Part shown: positions 55,452-64,000 of the stretch, in pieces
Position numbering within the stretch: position 1 is the stretch's first letter
How the letters are laid out: each line of letters begins with the position of its first letter
Origin: Oxalicibacterium solurbis
GTDB taxonomy: Bacteria; Pseudomonadota; Gammaproteobacteria; Burkholderiales; Burkholderiaceae_D
Length of the DNA: 64,000 nucleotides
Assembly: GCF_014635845.1 (NCBI RefSeq)
Contig: NZ_BMDP01000001.1
Location: 992,001-1,056,000, forward strand
Reading direction: 5' to 3'
Translations under genes and position numbers: made by a program
Notes under the pieces: model-generated
The model's database searches: none
Told to the model about the DNA's origin: nothing
Seen by the model: the letters and a program-made list of their open reading frames with translations, nothing else

Positions 55452-57494
55452 ATGATCGCCCAACGCACCCTGCTGGCGAGCGCTGTCGTCTCCGCGCTTG
55501 CCTCGCTGTCCCACGTTGCCCTCGCGCAAACGGCATCCACCGCACCTGACGCGGACAACACCGCTACCACCACCCTGCCCGCCGTCGTCGTCACTGCCAC
55601 GCCGTTCGGCAACGACGAAAATTCGCAAATTCTCGCCCCTGCCACCGTGCTGCGTGGCGACGAACTGCGCAACAAGCTCGGCAATTCACTCGGCGACACG
55701 TTGTCGCATGAACTCGGCGTCTCCGCATCGGCCTTCGGCGCCGGCGCGTCGCGCCCCATCATCCGCGGCATGGAAGGCCCGCGCGTGAAGATCCTGCAGA
55801 ACGGCATGTCGATTCTCGACGCCTCCAGCCTGTCGAACGACCACGCCGTCGGCGGCGAAGCGTCGACCGCACGTCAAGTCGAAATCCTGCGCGGCCCGGC
55901 TTCGTTGCTATATGGTTCCGGCGCGATCGGCGGTGTGGTCAACATCGTCAACGACCGCATCCCGACGCAGCTGGTCGACAAACCGACCGGCGAGGCGGAA
56001 GTCCGCTACGGCACCGTCGACCGCACCAAGAACACCTCGCTGTCGATCAATGGCGCAGCGGGAGACATCGGCCTGCACATCGACGGCAACCTGCGCGATG
56101 CCGACGACTACAAGATTCCCGGTCACGCCGACGCCAACGATTCAAACTCGGCCAGCGGCCGCCTGCCAAATTCGTTCGCGCGCACCAACAGCCTGGGCGT
56201 GGGTGCTTCCTACATCCAGAGCTGGGGCCACATCGGCGCATCGGTCGGCGTCAACGACGACCGCTACGGCATCCCTACCGAAGAACGCTCGTACATCACG
56301 CTGAAACAGACCCGCATCGATCTCGACGGCCTGATCAAGGAACCGTTCGGCGGCGCCTTCGAATCGCTGCGCTTCAAGATCGGCAACACCGACTACAAGC
56401 ACACCGAGCATGAAGAAGACGGCACGCCGGCCACCGACTTCAAGAACGACGCCATCGAAAGCCGCTGGGAACTGACGCACAAGCCGATCGCCGGCTGGCG
56501 CGGCACCTTCGGCATCCAGACCGAAAATTCGAAATTCTCGGCACTGGCAGCCGATGGCAGCGGACCGGAAACGGTACCGGTCACGAAGTCCGATTCGATC
56601 GCCGGCTTCCTCGTCGAGGAGCGCGACTTCGGCCCGTTCAAGCTGACCGGCGGCGCACGCATCGAAAGCGTCAAGCGCAAGCCGCAGGACGATGCGCTGG
56701 TCGATCGCGACTTCACGCTCGGCTCCTACTCGCTCGGCGGCCTGTGGACCTTCACGCCCGGCTATGCGCTCGGCCTGACCGGCTCCGTCGCACAGCGCGC
56801 ACCGGCAATCGAGGAACTGTATTCGAACGGCCCGCACGAATCGACCGCCACCTTCGACATCGGCGACAACAACCTGCGCAAGGAAACCTCGCACAATATC
56901 GAGCTGAGCCTGCAGAAGACGGCCGGCCTGATCCGCTGGAAGGCGAACATCTACGAGAATCGCGTGAAGAACTACATCTACGGCCGCACCACCGGTACCG
57001 TGGACGAGGATGGCATTGCCGATCCGGGTGGTGAATTCACCGAGCGTTTCTGGTCGCAGGGCGATGCGACGATCCGCGGTGCCGAAGCCGAGATCAGCTA
57101 CAACCTCGACGGACCCGGCCTGTCGCTGCGCGGCTTCACCGACACGTCGCGCGGCCGCCTCGACAACATGGGCAACCTGCCGCTGCAGCCGGTGACCCGC
57201 GTCGGCGGCGAAATCGGCTATCGCCAGGGACCGTGGCGCTCCGGCCTGTCGGTGGTGCATGCCGACAGCCAGGACAATCTGGCCCGCTTCGAAACCTTCG
57301 CCACACCGTCGTACACGCAGGTCGATGCCAACCTGTCGTACACGCAGAAGGCGTCGTCTTCGATGCCGATCACCTGGTTCGCCATCCTCAAGAACCTGAC
57401 GAACGACGATATCCGCCTGTCGACGTCGGTGCTGAGCGATGTGGCGCCGCTGCCGGGCCGCAATCTGATCGTCGGAGTACGCACCAACTTCTAA
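55452..57494 (+). CDS. TonB-dependent receptor, ZnuD-like (zinc uptake)
   Basis: The 680-residue outer-membrane protein has a signal peptide (LASAVVSALASLSHVALAQ), a TonB box-like stretch (LPAVVVTATPF), a plug domain (SRPIIRGMEGPRVKILQNG; VEILRGPASLLYGSGAIGGVVN) and a 22-stranded barrel. The C-terminal residue is Phe (TNF), as expected for barrel assembly. ZnuD identity rests on plug resemblance and the zinc-related neighbours. It imports zinc, possibly heme, with TonB energy. The terminator after it is strong. Confidence 0.88.
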   Translation: MIAQRTLLASAVVSALASLSHVALAQTASTAPDADNTATTTLPAVVVTATPFGNDENSQILAPATVLRGDELRNKLGNSLGDTLSHELGVSASAFGAGASRPIIRGMEGPRVKILQNGMSILDASSLSNDHAVGGEASTARQVEILRGPASLLYGSGAIGGVVNIVNDRIPTQLVDKPTGEAEVRYGTVDRTKNTSLSINGAAGDIGLHIDGNLRDADDYKIPGHADANDSNSASGRLPNSFARTNSLGVGASYIQSWGHIGASVGVNDDRYGIPTEERSYITLKQTRIDLDGLIKEPFGGAFESLRFKIGNTDYKHTEHEEDGTPATDFKNDAIESRWELTHKPIAGWRGTFGIQTENSKFSALAADGSGPETVPVTKSDSIAGFLVEERDFGPFKLTGGARIESVKRKPQDDALVDRDFTLGSYSLGGLWTFTPGYALGLTGSVAQRAPAIEELYSNGPHESTATFDIGDNNLRKETSHNIELSLQKTAGLIRWKANIYENRVKNYIYGRTTGTVDEDGIADPGGEFTERFWSQGDATIRGAEAEISYNLDGPGLSLRGFTDTSRGRLDNMGNLPLQPVTRVGGEIGYRQGPWRSGLSVVHADSQDNLARFETFATPSYTQVDANLSYTQKASSSMPITWFAILKNLTNDDIRLSTSVLSDVAPLPGRNLIVGVRTNF

Positions 57495-57539
57495 GCTTAT
57501 TCCGGTATCGCCAACCGCCGTTTTTTGGCTACACTAACG

Positions 57540-57579
57540 AGCCTGCCATTGTCCGCGTGACGGTGGCAGGCTGTTTTTT
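57540..57579 (+). terminator. Terminator after the TonB receptor gene
   Basis: AGCCTGCCA (57540-57548) pairs with TGGCAGGCT (57564-57572) around a 15-base loop, then G and six T follow. It closes the zinc-receptor transcript before the STAS gene. Confidence 0.88.
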
Positions 57580-57709
57580 GGCATACCGCTTTGTGTTACC
57601 TTTGCGGAACTTTCAGCATCCTCGCCGGGCCGGCATGGCCATACGGGATGTTTCCTTATCAACTCGGTGCATCGCCGGCAACGGCAGACCGTTGCAAATC
57701 AGGACAGAC

Positions 57710-59179
57710 GTGGGGATTTTTTCGTTATTCGGGAAAAAGGACGGGCCGCCGGCACGCAAGACCGCCGAATCCGACGCTACCCGCAAACGCCGCGACGGCA
57801 ACACCGCACGTCCCAAGGTCGACGAGCAGACGCAGCAGGTGCAGCGCAAGGCAGCACAGGCAACCGCGCTGAAGATCGATGCGATCGAGTCCGAAATGTC
57901 GTCCGAATTCGTCAAGCCGCTGCCGTTCAGCGGCAACACGATGCCAGGCCCGCCCAGCCAGTTCCTGAATACCAATATCCCGCGCCCGGAAACGGCCGAG
58001 GCGCAAACCAAACCCCAGTCCGATCCGGCCTCCAAAGTCGCCGACAAGGCTGCCACCAAAGCCGACACCTCAGCCGAATCGGACAACCCTTCGGTACTGC
58101 CCGACATCATGGGCGCCAGCACGGCCTTCCTGCTGGGTGCGGAAACGGTGATCGGCCGTCCGGCGATCTCTGCATCGGAAGCCGCGCCCGTCATCGAGGA
58201 AGCAGCGATCCTGTTCGCCAACGGCCAGACCGACATGATCGAACCCATCCTGCTGCACGCGATTGCCGACGATGCCGTCGGCAGCACGCCACAGACCGTG
58301 TGGGGCATGCTGTTCGATCTGTACCAGATCACCGGCCAGCGCGAAAAATTCGAAAGCCTGTCGCTCGACTACGCCAGCAAGTTCGAAGTGTCACCGCCGG
58401 CCTGGATCGACAGCGGCAAGGCCGAAACGCCGGCTGCCGCGCCGCGCGCTTCCGGTTCCACGCCGGGCGTCGCCTTCCCCGCCAAGCTCGATGCCGGCAT
58501 CGTCAAGCAGCTGGAACGCGTGAAGAACATGGCCGAGATGAGCAATGTGCTGCGTCTCGAATTCGCACGTGTGGCCGAAGTCGATCCGATCGGTTGCGGC
58601 CTGCTGCTGAGCGTACTGAAGAAGCTGCAGAAATCCGGCCATAACCTGGTGCTGGTCGGCGCTGCCGAACTGGCGGAAAAGATACGCGCCATCCTCGCCG
58701 TCGGCCGCCGCGACGAAACCGAAGCGCCGTGGCTGCTGCTGCTCGAATTGCTGCGCCTGCTGAACCGTGAAACCGAATTCGAGGAAACCAGCATCGATTA
58801 CTGCGTCACCTTCGAAGTCTCGCCGCCGGCCTTCGAATCGCCGCAGGACAAGGTCGTCACCGACACCGAGGAATCGATCGCGCCGGATGAGGCCGATGCC
58901 GAAGACCGTTTCATGATGCCGGCCGTGATCGATGCACGCAACGAAACGCTGCTGCAGAACATCACCGCACACGTACACAAGCACAATCCCGCCATCCTCG
59001 ATTGCACCAAATTGACGCGCATGGATTTCACCGCCGCCGGCTGGCTGTTCGGCGGCATGACACCGCTGATCAACAGCGGCCGCATCATCGAACTGCACAA
59101 CGTCAACCATTTCGTCACCGCGCTGTGCGGCGTGATGGGCATCAAGGACATCATCCGCGTCATCCCGCGCAAGACCTGA
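57710..59179 (+). CDS. STAS domain-containing protein
   Basis: The 489-residue cytoplasmic protein begins with GTG 57710 (AGGA upstream) as [11 protein letters not shown] low-complexity Ala/Thr/Lys linker of about 110 residues follows. Two STAS-like halves are visible: one around [21 protein letters not shown] with [20 protein letters not shown], the other around [11 protein letters not shown] with [24 protein letters not shown] domains act in anti-sigma factor or signalling contexts. It is upstream of hslVU; no link is known. The frame is open further upstream to 57233 but overlaps the receptor gene. Confidence 0.8.
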   Translation: MGIFSLFGKKDGPPARKTAESDATRKRRDGNTARPKVDEQTQQVQRKAAQATALKIDAIESEMSSEFVKPLPFSGNTMPGPPSQFLNTNIPRPETAEAQTKPQSDPASKVADKAATKADTSAESDNPSVLPDIMGASTAFLLGAETVIGRPAISASEAAPVIEEAAILFANGQTDMIEPILLHAIADDAVGSTPQTVWGMLFDLYQITGQREKFESLSLDYASKFEVSPPAWIDSGKAETPAAAPRASGSTPGVAFPAKLDAGIVKQLERVKNMAEMSNVLRLEFARVAEVDPIGCGLLLSVLKKLQKSGHNLVLVGAAELAEKIRAILAVGRRDETEAPWLLLLELLRLLNRETEFEETSIDYCVTFEVSPPAFESPQDKVVTDTEESIAPDEADAEDRFMMPAVIDARNETLLQNITAHVHKHNPAILDCTKLTRMDFTAAGWLFGGMTPLINSGRIIELHNVNHFVTALCGVMGIKDIIRVIPRKT

Positions 59180-59331
59180 CGCATCGCCGCCTCCCGCGGT
59201 ACTCTTGCAATCGCGGCGAGCGCCCCAACCTTCAGCTTCGTTACGCGGTTTTCGGCCGCTTTTTCATCATTTCCCGGGCAAGGACAAGGACACGCTTTAC
59301 CGCTCCTTGCACGCATTCTCCAGAGGCCAGC

Positions 59332-59868
59332 ATGGAACAATTTCACGGCACCACCATCCTGTCGGTACGGCGCGGCAACAGCGTCGCGCTCGGCGGCGAC
59401 GGCCAGGTCACCCTCGGCAACGTCGTCATGAAAGGCACTGCACGCAAGGTGCGCAAGGTCTATAACGGCAAGGTGCTCGTCGGCTTCGCCGGCGGTACGG
59501 CCGATGCCTTCACGCTGCTCGAGCGTTTCGAAGCCAAACTCGAAAAACATCAGGGCAACCTGATGCGCGCCTCGGTCGAACTCGCCAAGGACTGGCGCAC
59601 CGACCGCATGCTGCGCCGGCTGGAAGCGATGCTGCTGGTAGCCGACCGCGATTCAACACTGATCATCACCGGCAACGGCGACGTGCTGGAACCGAACGAC
59701 GGCATCGGCGCCATCGGCTCCGGCGGCACCTACGCGCAATCGGCTGCCAAGGCATTGTTCGAGAACACCGATCTGCCGCCCGCCGAAGTCGTCAAGAAAT
59801 CGCTGACCATCGCCGGCGAACTGTGCATCTACACGAACCTGTCCCACATCATCGAAACACTGGACTGA
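59332..59868 (+). CDS. hslV: ATP-dependent protease subunit HslV
   Basis: HslV is the peptidase of the HslUV (ClpQY) proteasome-like complex. The 178-residue protein begins [19 protein letters not shown]; removal of six residues exposes a Thr as the catalytic N-terminus. [14 protein letters not shown] and [16 protein letters not shown] are conserved. It forms hexameric rings with HslU. The hslU gene starts 17 bases after. Both are usually RpoH-controlled, and rpoH lies elsewhere in this window. Confidence 0.96.
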   Translation: MEQFHGTTILSVRRGNSVALGGDGQVTLGNVVMKGTARKVRKVYNGKVLVGFAGGTADAFTLLERFEAKLEKHQGNLMRASVELAKDWRTDRMLRRLEAMLLVADRDSTLIITGNGDVLEPNDGIGAIGSGGTYAQSAAKALFENTDLPPAEVVKKSLTIAGELCIYTNLSHIIETLD

Positions 59869-59885
59869 TCCGAAAGCATTCCATC

Positions 59886-61220
59886 ATGAACATGACTCCC
59901 CAGGAAATCGTCTCCGAACTCGACAAGCACGTGGTCGGCCAGGGCAATGCCAAGCGCGCCGTCGCCATCGCATTGCGCAACCGCTGGCGCCGCCAGCAGG
60001 TGCCGGATCCGTTGCGCCACGAAATCACACCGAAGAACATCCTGATGATCGGCCCGACCGGCGTCGGCAAGACCGAGATCGCGCGCCGTCTCGCCAAGCT
60101 GGCCGACGCGCCCTTCATCAAGATCGAGGCGACCAAGTTCACCGAAGTCGGCTACGTCGGCCGCGACGTCGATACCATCATCCGCGACCTGATCGATATC
60201 GGCATCAAGCAGACGCGCGAACTGGAAACCCGCAAGGTGCGCGCACGCGCCGAAGATGCAGCGGAAGACCGCATTCTCGACATCCTGGTGCCGCCGCCGC
60301 GCGACTTCGGTTTCAATTCGACGCCGAATGCCGGCGGCAGCGACAACACCGCGCGCCAGACTTTCCGCAAGCGCCTGCGTGAAGGCTCGATGGACGACAA
60401 CGAGATCGAGATCGAGTTGTCGGAAGCCGGCCCGACGATGGAAATCATGGCGCCGCCCGGCATGGAAGAGATGACCGAGCAGATCAAATCGATGTTCTCC
60501 GGCGTCGGCGGCAATCGCAAGAAAATGCGCAAGGTGAAAATCCACGAAGCGATGAAACTGCTGCTCGACGAGGAAGCCGCCAAGCTGGTCAACGAGGACG
60601 AACTGAAGCAGAAAGCGATCGCCAACGTCGAGCAGAACGGCATCGTCTTCCTCGACGAGATCGACAAGATCGCCACGCGCTCGGAAGTCGGCGGCGGCGA
60701 CGTTTCGCGCGCCGGCGTGCAGCGCGACCTGCTGCCGCTGGTGGAAGGCACGACCGTCAACACCAAGTACGGCATGATCAAGACCGATCACATCCTGTTC
60801 ATCGCTTCCGGCGCCTTCCATCTGGCCAAGCCGTCGGACCTGATTCCGGAACTGCAGGGCCGCTTCCCGATCCGCGTCGAACTGGAATCGCTGTCGATCG
60901 CCGATTTCGAACGCATCCTGACCGGCACCGATGCCTGCCTCACGCGTCAATACGAAGCGCTGATCGGCACCGAAGACGTGAAGCTGGAATTCGCGCCGGA
61001 CGGCATCAAGCGCCTCGCGGAAATAGCCTACTCGGTCAACGAAAAGACCGAGAACATCGGCGCGCGCCGGCTGTACACGGTGATGGAAAAACTGCTGGAA
61101 GAAATCTCCTTCTCCGCCAGCGAAAGTACCGACAAGACGCTGACCATCGATGCCGCTTACGTGGACGGACGACTGGGCGCACTGGCGGTCGACGAAGACC
61201 TGTCGCGTTACGTGCTGTAA
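59886..61220 (+). CDS. hslU: ATP-dependent protease ATPase subunit HslU
   Basis: HslU is the AAA+ unfoldase that feeds substrates to HslV. The 444-residue protein has Walker [16 protein letters not shown], the pore motif GYVGRDVD, Walker B VFLDEIDK, sensor residues in [14 protein letters not shown] and sensor 2 in [17 protein letters not shown]. The C-terminal residues (DLSRYVL) are those that insert into HslV. ATG 59886 or 59892 can start it. It is co-transcribed with hslV. Confidence 0.97.
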   Translation: MNMTPQEIVSELDKHVVGQGNAKRAVAIALRNRWRRQQVPDPLRHEITPKNILMIGPTGVGKTEIARRLAKLADAPFIKIEATKFTEVGYVGRDVDTIIRDLIDIGIKQTRELETRKVRARAEDAAEDRILDILVPPPRDFGFNSTPNAGGSDNTARQTFRKRLREGSMDDNEIEIELSEAGPTMEIMAPPGMEEMTEQIKSMFSGVGGNRKKMRKVKIHEAMKLLLDEEAAKLVNEDELKQKAIANVEQNGIVFLDEIDKIATRSEVGGGDVSRAGVQRDLLPLVEGTTVNTKYGMIKTDHILFIASGAFHLAKPSDLIPELQGRFPIRVELESLSIADFERILTGTDACLTRQYEALIGTEDVKLEFAPDGIKRLAEIAYSVNEKTENIGARRLYTVMEKLLEEISFSASESTDKTLTIDAAYVDGRLGALAVDEDLSRYVL

Positions 61221-61330
61221 GCGCGACGGGCGCTATAATATGGACGCAACTCACGGACGCAAACTGTCCGTCGTCCCTCAAGGGTGACGGATGGAAGAAT
61301 TGGTACAGAGACAAGGAAAGGAAGAAGAAA

Positions 61331-61531
61331 ATGAGTGCCTACTACTGGCAAAAGCGCTGGGTCGACGCCCTGGTTGAAAAAGGGGTCGAACGCAGCACGG
61401 CAGAGACGTTATACGCCTCCACCTACAGCAAAGAAGCTGCAGACCAGTCGAAAAGCCCGGAACTGCAAGCCATGCTGATGCTGGATATCAACGGCAGCAA
61501 GGCAAAAACGGCAGCTCGCGCAGCAGCCTGA
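61331..61531 (+). CDS. Small conserved hypothetical protein
   Basis: The 66-residue acidic/neutral helical protein (MSAYYWQKRWVDALVEKGVER start) has no signal or membrane segment. A good purine-rich ribosome site (AGGAAAGGAAGAAGAAA) precedes the ATG. A TATAAT at 61234-61239 lies 92 bases upstream, giving a long leader. It follows hslU and ends at a terminator. I do not recognise the family. Confidence 0.6.
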   Translation: MSAYYWQKRWVDALVEKGVERSTAETLYASTYSKEAADQSKSPELQAMLMLDINGSKAKTAARAAA

Positions 61532-61538
61532 CCCTCGC

Positions 61539-61567
61539 AAAACGGCATCCTCACGGTGCCGTTTTTT
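61539..61567 (+). terminator. Intrinsic terminator
   Basis: AAAACGGCA (61539-61547) pairs with TGCCGTTTT (61557-61565), loop of nine, followed by more T residues. It closes the small gene at 61331. Confidence 0.85.
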
Positions 61568-61592
61568 TATCACGGCATTACTTCACACCATC

Positions 61593-61802
61593 ATGGCCAA
61601 CAAGGCGCTCGCCAAGCGGCAGAAGATGACCATCCGCATCGAGCCTTCGCAAAAAGCCCTGAAACCGCGCAATCCCCTGGTGGCAGCCGCGCTGCAACGT
61701 GCTGCCGGCCCGCACCGCAAATCCGCATCCGGCATTCGCCAGGAACAGAAACGCCAGCTCGGCAAGAAACTGTCGAAACCACTGGAACCGGATGAAGAAT
61801 AA
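61593..61802 (+). CDS. Small basic hypothetical protein
   Basis: The 69-residue protein is rich in Lys, Arg, Pro and Ala (MANKALAKRQKMTIRIEPSQ; KPRNPLVAAALQRAAGPHRK) and ends with acidic residues. It could bind nucleic acid, but no domain is recognisable. No strong ribosome site is obvious. It starts 26 bases after a terminator, so a promoter would have to overlap that hairpin or lie within it. Its reality is likely but not certain. Confidence 0.5.
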   Translation: MANKALAKRQKMTIRIEPSQKALKPRNPLVAAALQRAAGPHRKSASGIRQEQKRQLGKKLSKPLEPDEE

Positions 61803-61948
61803 AACGTCCCATCGCGTGCCTATCCGCCATACCGCGGCGCAATGCTGCAGCACCGATTGATCGTTCCCCGGTTTATTGCTATAAAAGACGCGTCGCATCC
61901 CGCGCGGCGCCCATGGCGCTGCACACCGGAACGAACGCTGAGGAGAAC

Positions 61949-62281
61949 ATGATGGCTCTACCGCACGCAACATCCGGGCAGTTGATTGATGTCCGGCCTC
62001 TGGGCACACGTATTTCCAATGCCGTTTCCAACGCGTTGTTCAAGACGCCGCAGCTTGAATTGATGCGGCTGGTACTGCCGCGCGGCAAAGGCATGCCCGA
62101 ACATGCGGTACATGGGCCGATCACGATACAGTGTCTGGAAGGCGCGGTGGAGTTACATGCGCACCAGACGACACAGACGCTGCGCGCTGGTGAACTGGTC
62201 TATCTGGCTGGGGGAGAACCGCATGCGCTGCACGCGGTGGAAGACACATCCATCTTATTGACGCTGCTGCTGCCGCACTGA
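61949..62281 (+). CDS. Small cupin domain protein
   Basis: The 110-residue protein is a single cupin barrel. It has the metal-motif region (PRGKGMPEHAVHGPITIQCLEG) and a second motif with ELVYLAGGEPHALHAVED. AGGAG (61941-61945) lies 3 or 6 bases before ATG 61949 or 61952. Histidines at both motifs could bind metal. Substrate unknown. It converges with gpsA. Confidence 0.8.
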   Translation: MMALPHATSGQLIDVRPLGTRISNAVSNALFKTPQLELMRLVLPRGKGMPEHAVHGPITIQCLEGAVELHAHQTTQTLRAGELVYLAGGEPHALHAVEDTSILLTLLLPH

Positions 62282-62300
62282 GCACGGCAGCCAATTTCAG

Positions 62301-63296
62301 CTAGGCATTTTCATCGCGCGGGCCGCGCGACAGCAGGCGGCCGACCATCTCGGCCGGCGACACGCCGTCGAACAGCACGGCAGCCACCGCGTGAGCGATC
62401 GGCATTTCGATATGGCGCTGCTGCGCCAGTTCGCGTACCGCCTGGGCGCAGCGCACACCTTCGGCCACATGGCCCAGTTCTTCGACGATTTGCTCCAGTC
62501 GCTTCCCTTTTGCCAGCCCCAGTCCGACCCGACGATTGCGCGACAAGTCGCCGGTACAAGTCAGGATCAGATCACCCATGCCGGTCAGGCCGGTAAAGGT
62601 TTCTGCGCGACCGCCCAACGCCACGCCGAGCCGCACGATTTCCGCCAGACCGCGCGTGATCAATGCCGCACGCGCATTCATTCCCAGTCCCATGCCGTCG
62701 ACGATACCGGTGGCAATCGCCAGAATATTTTTCACCGCACCGCCGACCTCGACGCCGATCACGTCATCGGTCGAATACAACCGGATGTTGCGGCCATGAA
62801 CGGCAGCGATCGTGCGTTCGCGCAAGGCTTCGTCCTCGGAGGCGATCGTCAGCGCGCACGGCAGCCCACGCGCCACTTCCTGTGCAAACGAAGGACCGGA
62901 CAGCACGCCCGCCGGTACGTCATTTCCCAATACTTCGCGCACGACCTGATGCGGCAACAGATGGGTCTGCTCTTCGAACCCCTTGCATAGCCAGACGACA
63001 TTCGGAATCTGCCGCCCCTTCAGGCGCATCACGGTCGGCCGCAGACCTGACAGCGAAGTCGCCGCCAGCAACAGGCCATCCGTTCCGACATGAGCAATGG
63101 CGGCATCGAAATCCGCAGTCAGCGATAGCGTCTCAGGCAGCGGAAAGCCTGGCAGGTAAGCCTTATTTTCGCGACTGGCCTGCGCGCGCCGCATGGTTTC
63201 CTCTTCGCGTCCCCACAGTACGACGGCATGCCGGTCAGCCAGCGAAACAGCCAGCGCCGTGCCCCATGCGCCCGCGCCCAGAATGGTGATATTCAT
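62301..63296 (-). CDS. gpsA: Glycerol-3-phosphate dehydrogenase [NAD(P)+]
   Basis: GpsA makes sn-glycerol 3-phosphate from dihydroxyacetone phosphate for phospholipid synthesis. The 331-residue enzyme has the N-terminal NAD(P)-binding motif [15 protein letters not shown], the [13 protein letters not shown] block and the catalytic Lys in [16 protein letters not shown], with the substrate motif [21 protein letters not shown]. It is leftward, after the SH3-protein gene and the probable secB, an order common in this group. Confidence 0.97.
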   Translation of the reverse strand: MNITILGAGAWGTALAVSLADRHAVVLWGREEETMRRAQASRENKAYLPGFPLPETLSLTADFDAAIAHVGTDGLLLAATSLSGLRPTVMRLKGRQIPNVVWLCKGFEEQTHLLPHQVVREVLGNDVPAGVLSGPSFAQEVARGLPCALTIASEDEALRERTIAAVHGRNIRLYSTDDVIGVEVGGAVKNILAIATGIVDGMGLGMNARAALITRGLAEIVRLGVALGGRAETFTGLTGMGDLILTCTGDLSRNRRVGLGLAKGKRLEQIVEELGHVAEGVRCAQAVRELAQQRHIEMPIAHAVAAVLFDGVSPAEMVGRLLSRGPRDENA

Positions 63297-63404
63297 GCGA
63301 TGGATAGGATCAAAACGAAATGCCTTGAGAAAGAAACCCGGGAGACGACACCGATAACAAACGGCAAGTACGAGGAGAAGCCGCCTTCGCGAATGTAATG
63401 CGGC

Positions 63405-63872
63405 TCATTCGCCCCATATCTCGCTCGCCTTGACGTAACCGCTGGTGCCATCCTGATGGCGGACCTTGACCCATCCGGCAGCAGCCGCAGCCTGCCACTC
63501 CAACAGCACGTTTTTCTCCGCCGTCGCAACCGCTGCAGCCGTGTCGGCTGGCGCCGCATAGATTATCGCGCTGGCCGCCGTTACGACGACATTACGCTTC
63601 GCCGTCAGCGCCTTGGTCTGCATCCACGACAGATCGCCAGTCGCATCGCGCACCTTGGTCCAGCCGTCCTGATTGAGGATGACTTCGACCGGCATGCCGC
63701 GCGGCGCGATGAAGACCTTGCGGCCGCGTTCCGACGGTGCGCTGTACATGACCGCCGGATCGTTGCCTACCGACTTGTAACTGGCAGCAGAGGCATTGGC
63801 GGCGTACAGGGTGCCGCACAACATGCACAGCGATCCTGCCAGACCGGTCATCGAGAAAACGGAAGTTTTCAT
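63405..63872 (-). CDS. Exported SH3 domain protein
   Basis: The 155-residue protein has a signal peptide (MKTSVFSMTGLAGSLCMLCG to ANASA). Two SH3-like domains follow, each with a W-x-K-V-R motif: GWTKVRDATGDLSWM and GWVKVRHQDGTSGYV. Bacterial SH3 domains often bind peptidoglycan or ligands in the periplasm. It is between gpsA and the probable secB, all leftward. The role is unknown. Confidence 0.82.
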   Translation of the reverse strand: MKTSVFSMTGLAGSLCMLCGTLYAANASAASYKSVGNDPAVMYSAPSERGRKVFIAPRGMPVEVILNQDGWTKVRDATGDLSWMQTKALTAKRNVVVTAASAIIYAAPADTAAAVATAEKNVLLEWQAAAAAGWVKVRHQDGTSGYVKASEIWGE

Positions 63873-63933
63873 GCGATCACTCCACTATCGGCGAAGCGGC
63901 GCAGAACGAACTGTTCTTCGCAGCGCCCCGCAA

Positions 63934-64000
63934 TCAATGCTTGGCTGCAGAGCCGTCTGCCATGACGATGCCGGAACCGTTCTGTTCCTGCTGCTGGCGT
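63934..64000 (-). CDS. C-terminal end of a protein, probably SecB (5' part outside window)
   Basis: Only the last 21 residues are visible (RQQQEQNGSGIVMADGSAAKH) before TGA at 63934-63936. The low-complexity Gln-rich tail and position before gpsA fit the betaproteobacterial secB C-terminus, but the fragment is too short to prove it. SecB is the export chaperone for SecA-dependent precursors. Identity is inferred mainly from gene order. Confidence 0.4.
   Translation of the reverse strand, partial: RQQQEQNGSGIVMADGSAAKH

Overview
The window is a gene-dense, moderately GC-rich stretch of a bacterial chromosome. Gene content and order point to a betaproteobacterium of the Burkholderiales, most likely the family Oxalobacteraceae (Herminiimonas/Janthinobacterium-like). 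Supporting features are a ctaB-ctaA-SURF1 / coxC-ctaG-coxA-coxB aerobic oxidase block, the order rsmD-coaD-ferredoxin, ftsY-ftsE-ftsX-rpoH, an ahcY-holin-metF operon behind an SAH riboswitch, dapF-DUF484-xerC, and gpsA beside a probable secB. The assignment is by gene order only. I see no rRNA, tRNA, insertion sequence, prophage or CRISPR array. No gene-free stretch exceeds 300 bases; the longest are 11322-11617 (rpoH control region) and 29560-29845 (terC leader).

Layout. 1-5.5 kb: end of an exported repeat protein, an aldo/keto reductase, a MOSC protein, a GAF-GGDEF diguanylate cyclase, then leftward ferredoxin, coaD and rsmD. 5.6-12.5 kb: an inactive plus active M16 peptidase pair facing ftsY-ftsE-ftsX, then heat-shock sigma factor rpoH with a perfect CIRCE operator. 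12.6-21.9 kb: aa3-type cytochrome c oxidase structural and assembly genes in two leftward blocks separated by a terminator, with a small DUF2909 gene on the opposite strand. 22-32.5 kb: BioC-like methyltransferase, comF, trmL, a convergent copper pair (PCuAC and DUF411), a ferritin-like diiron protein, a periplasmic glutathione peroxidase, a two-component system, a TerC protein, proQ and a TauE permease. 32.6-41.9 kb: two DUF3108 proteins, queC, pssA, an EF-hand peptide, cca, a GST, lytic transglycosylase slt and 5-formyl-THF cyclo-ligase.

42-47.2 kb is the activated-methyl cycle: metK makes SAM, ahcY clears SAH and metF supplies methyl groups. An SAH riboswitch precedes ahcY. Between metK and an M14 carboxypeptidase-like gene lies an unexplained multi-hairpin RNA element followed by an intrinsic terminator that ends just before the ribosome binding site; this is the most novel-looking signal in the window. 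47.4-51.9 kb holds two lipid A acyltransferases, dapF, a DUF484 gene and xerC.

52-57.5 kb looks like a zinc-limitation locus: a Zur-like regulator, a COG0523 GTPase with a histidine-rich loop, a DksA lacking three of the four zinc-finger cysteines, a small exported His/Cys protein and a ZnuD-like TonB receptor. The same 15-bp dyad (TGCAA-N5-TTGCA) lies upstream of both the regulator gene and the receptor unit, which I infer to be the shared operator. 57.7-64 kb: a STAS protein, hslVU, two small basic ORFs, a cupin, gpsA, an SH3 protein and the tail of a probable secB.
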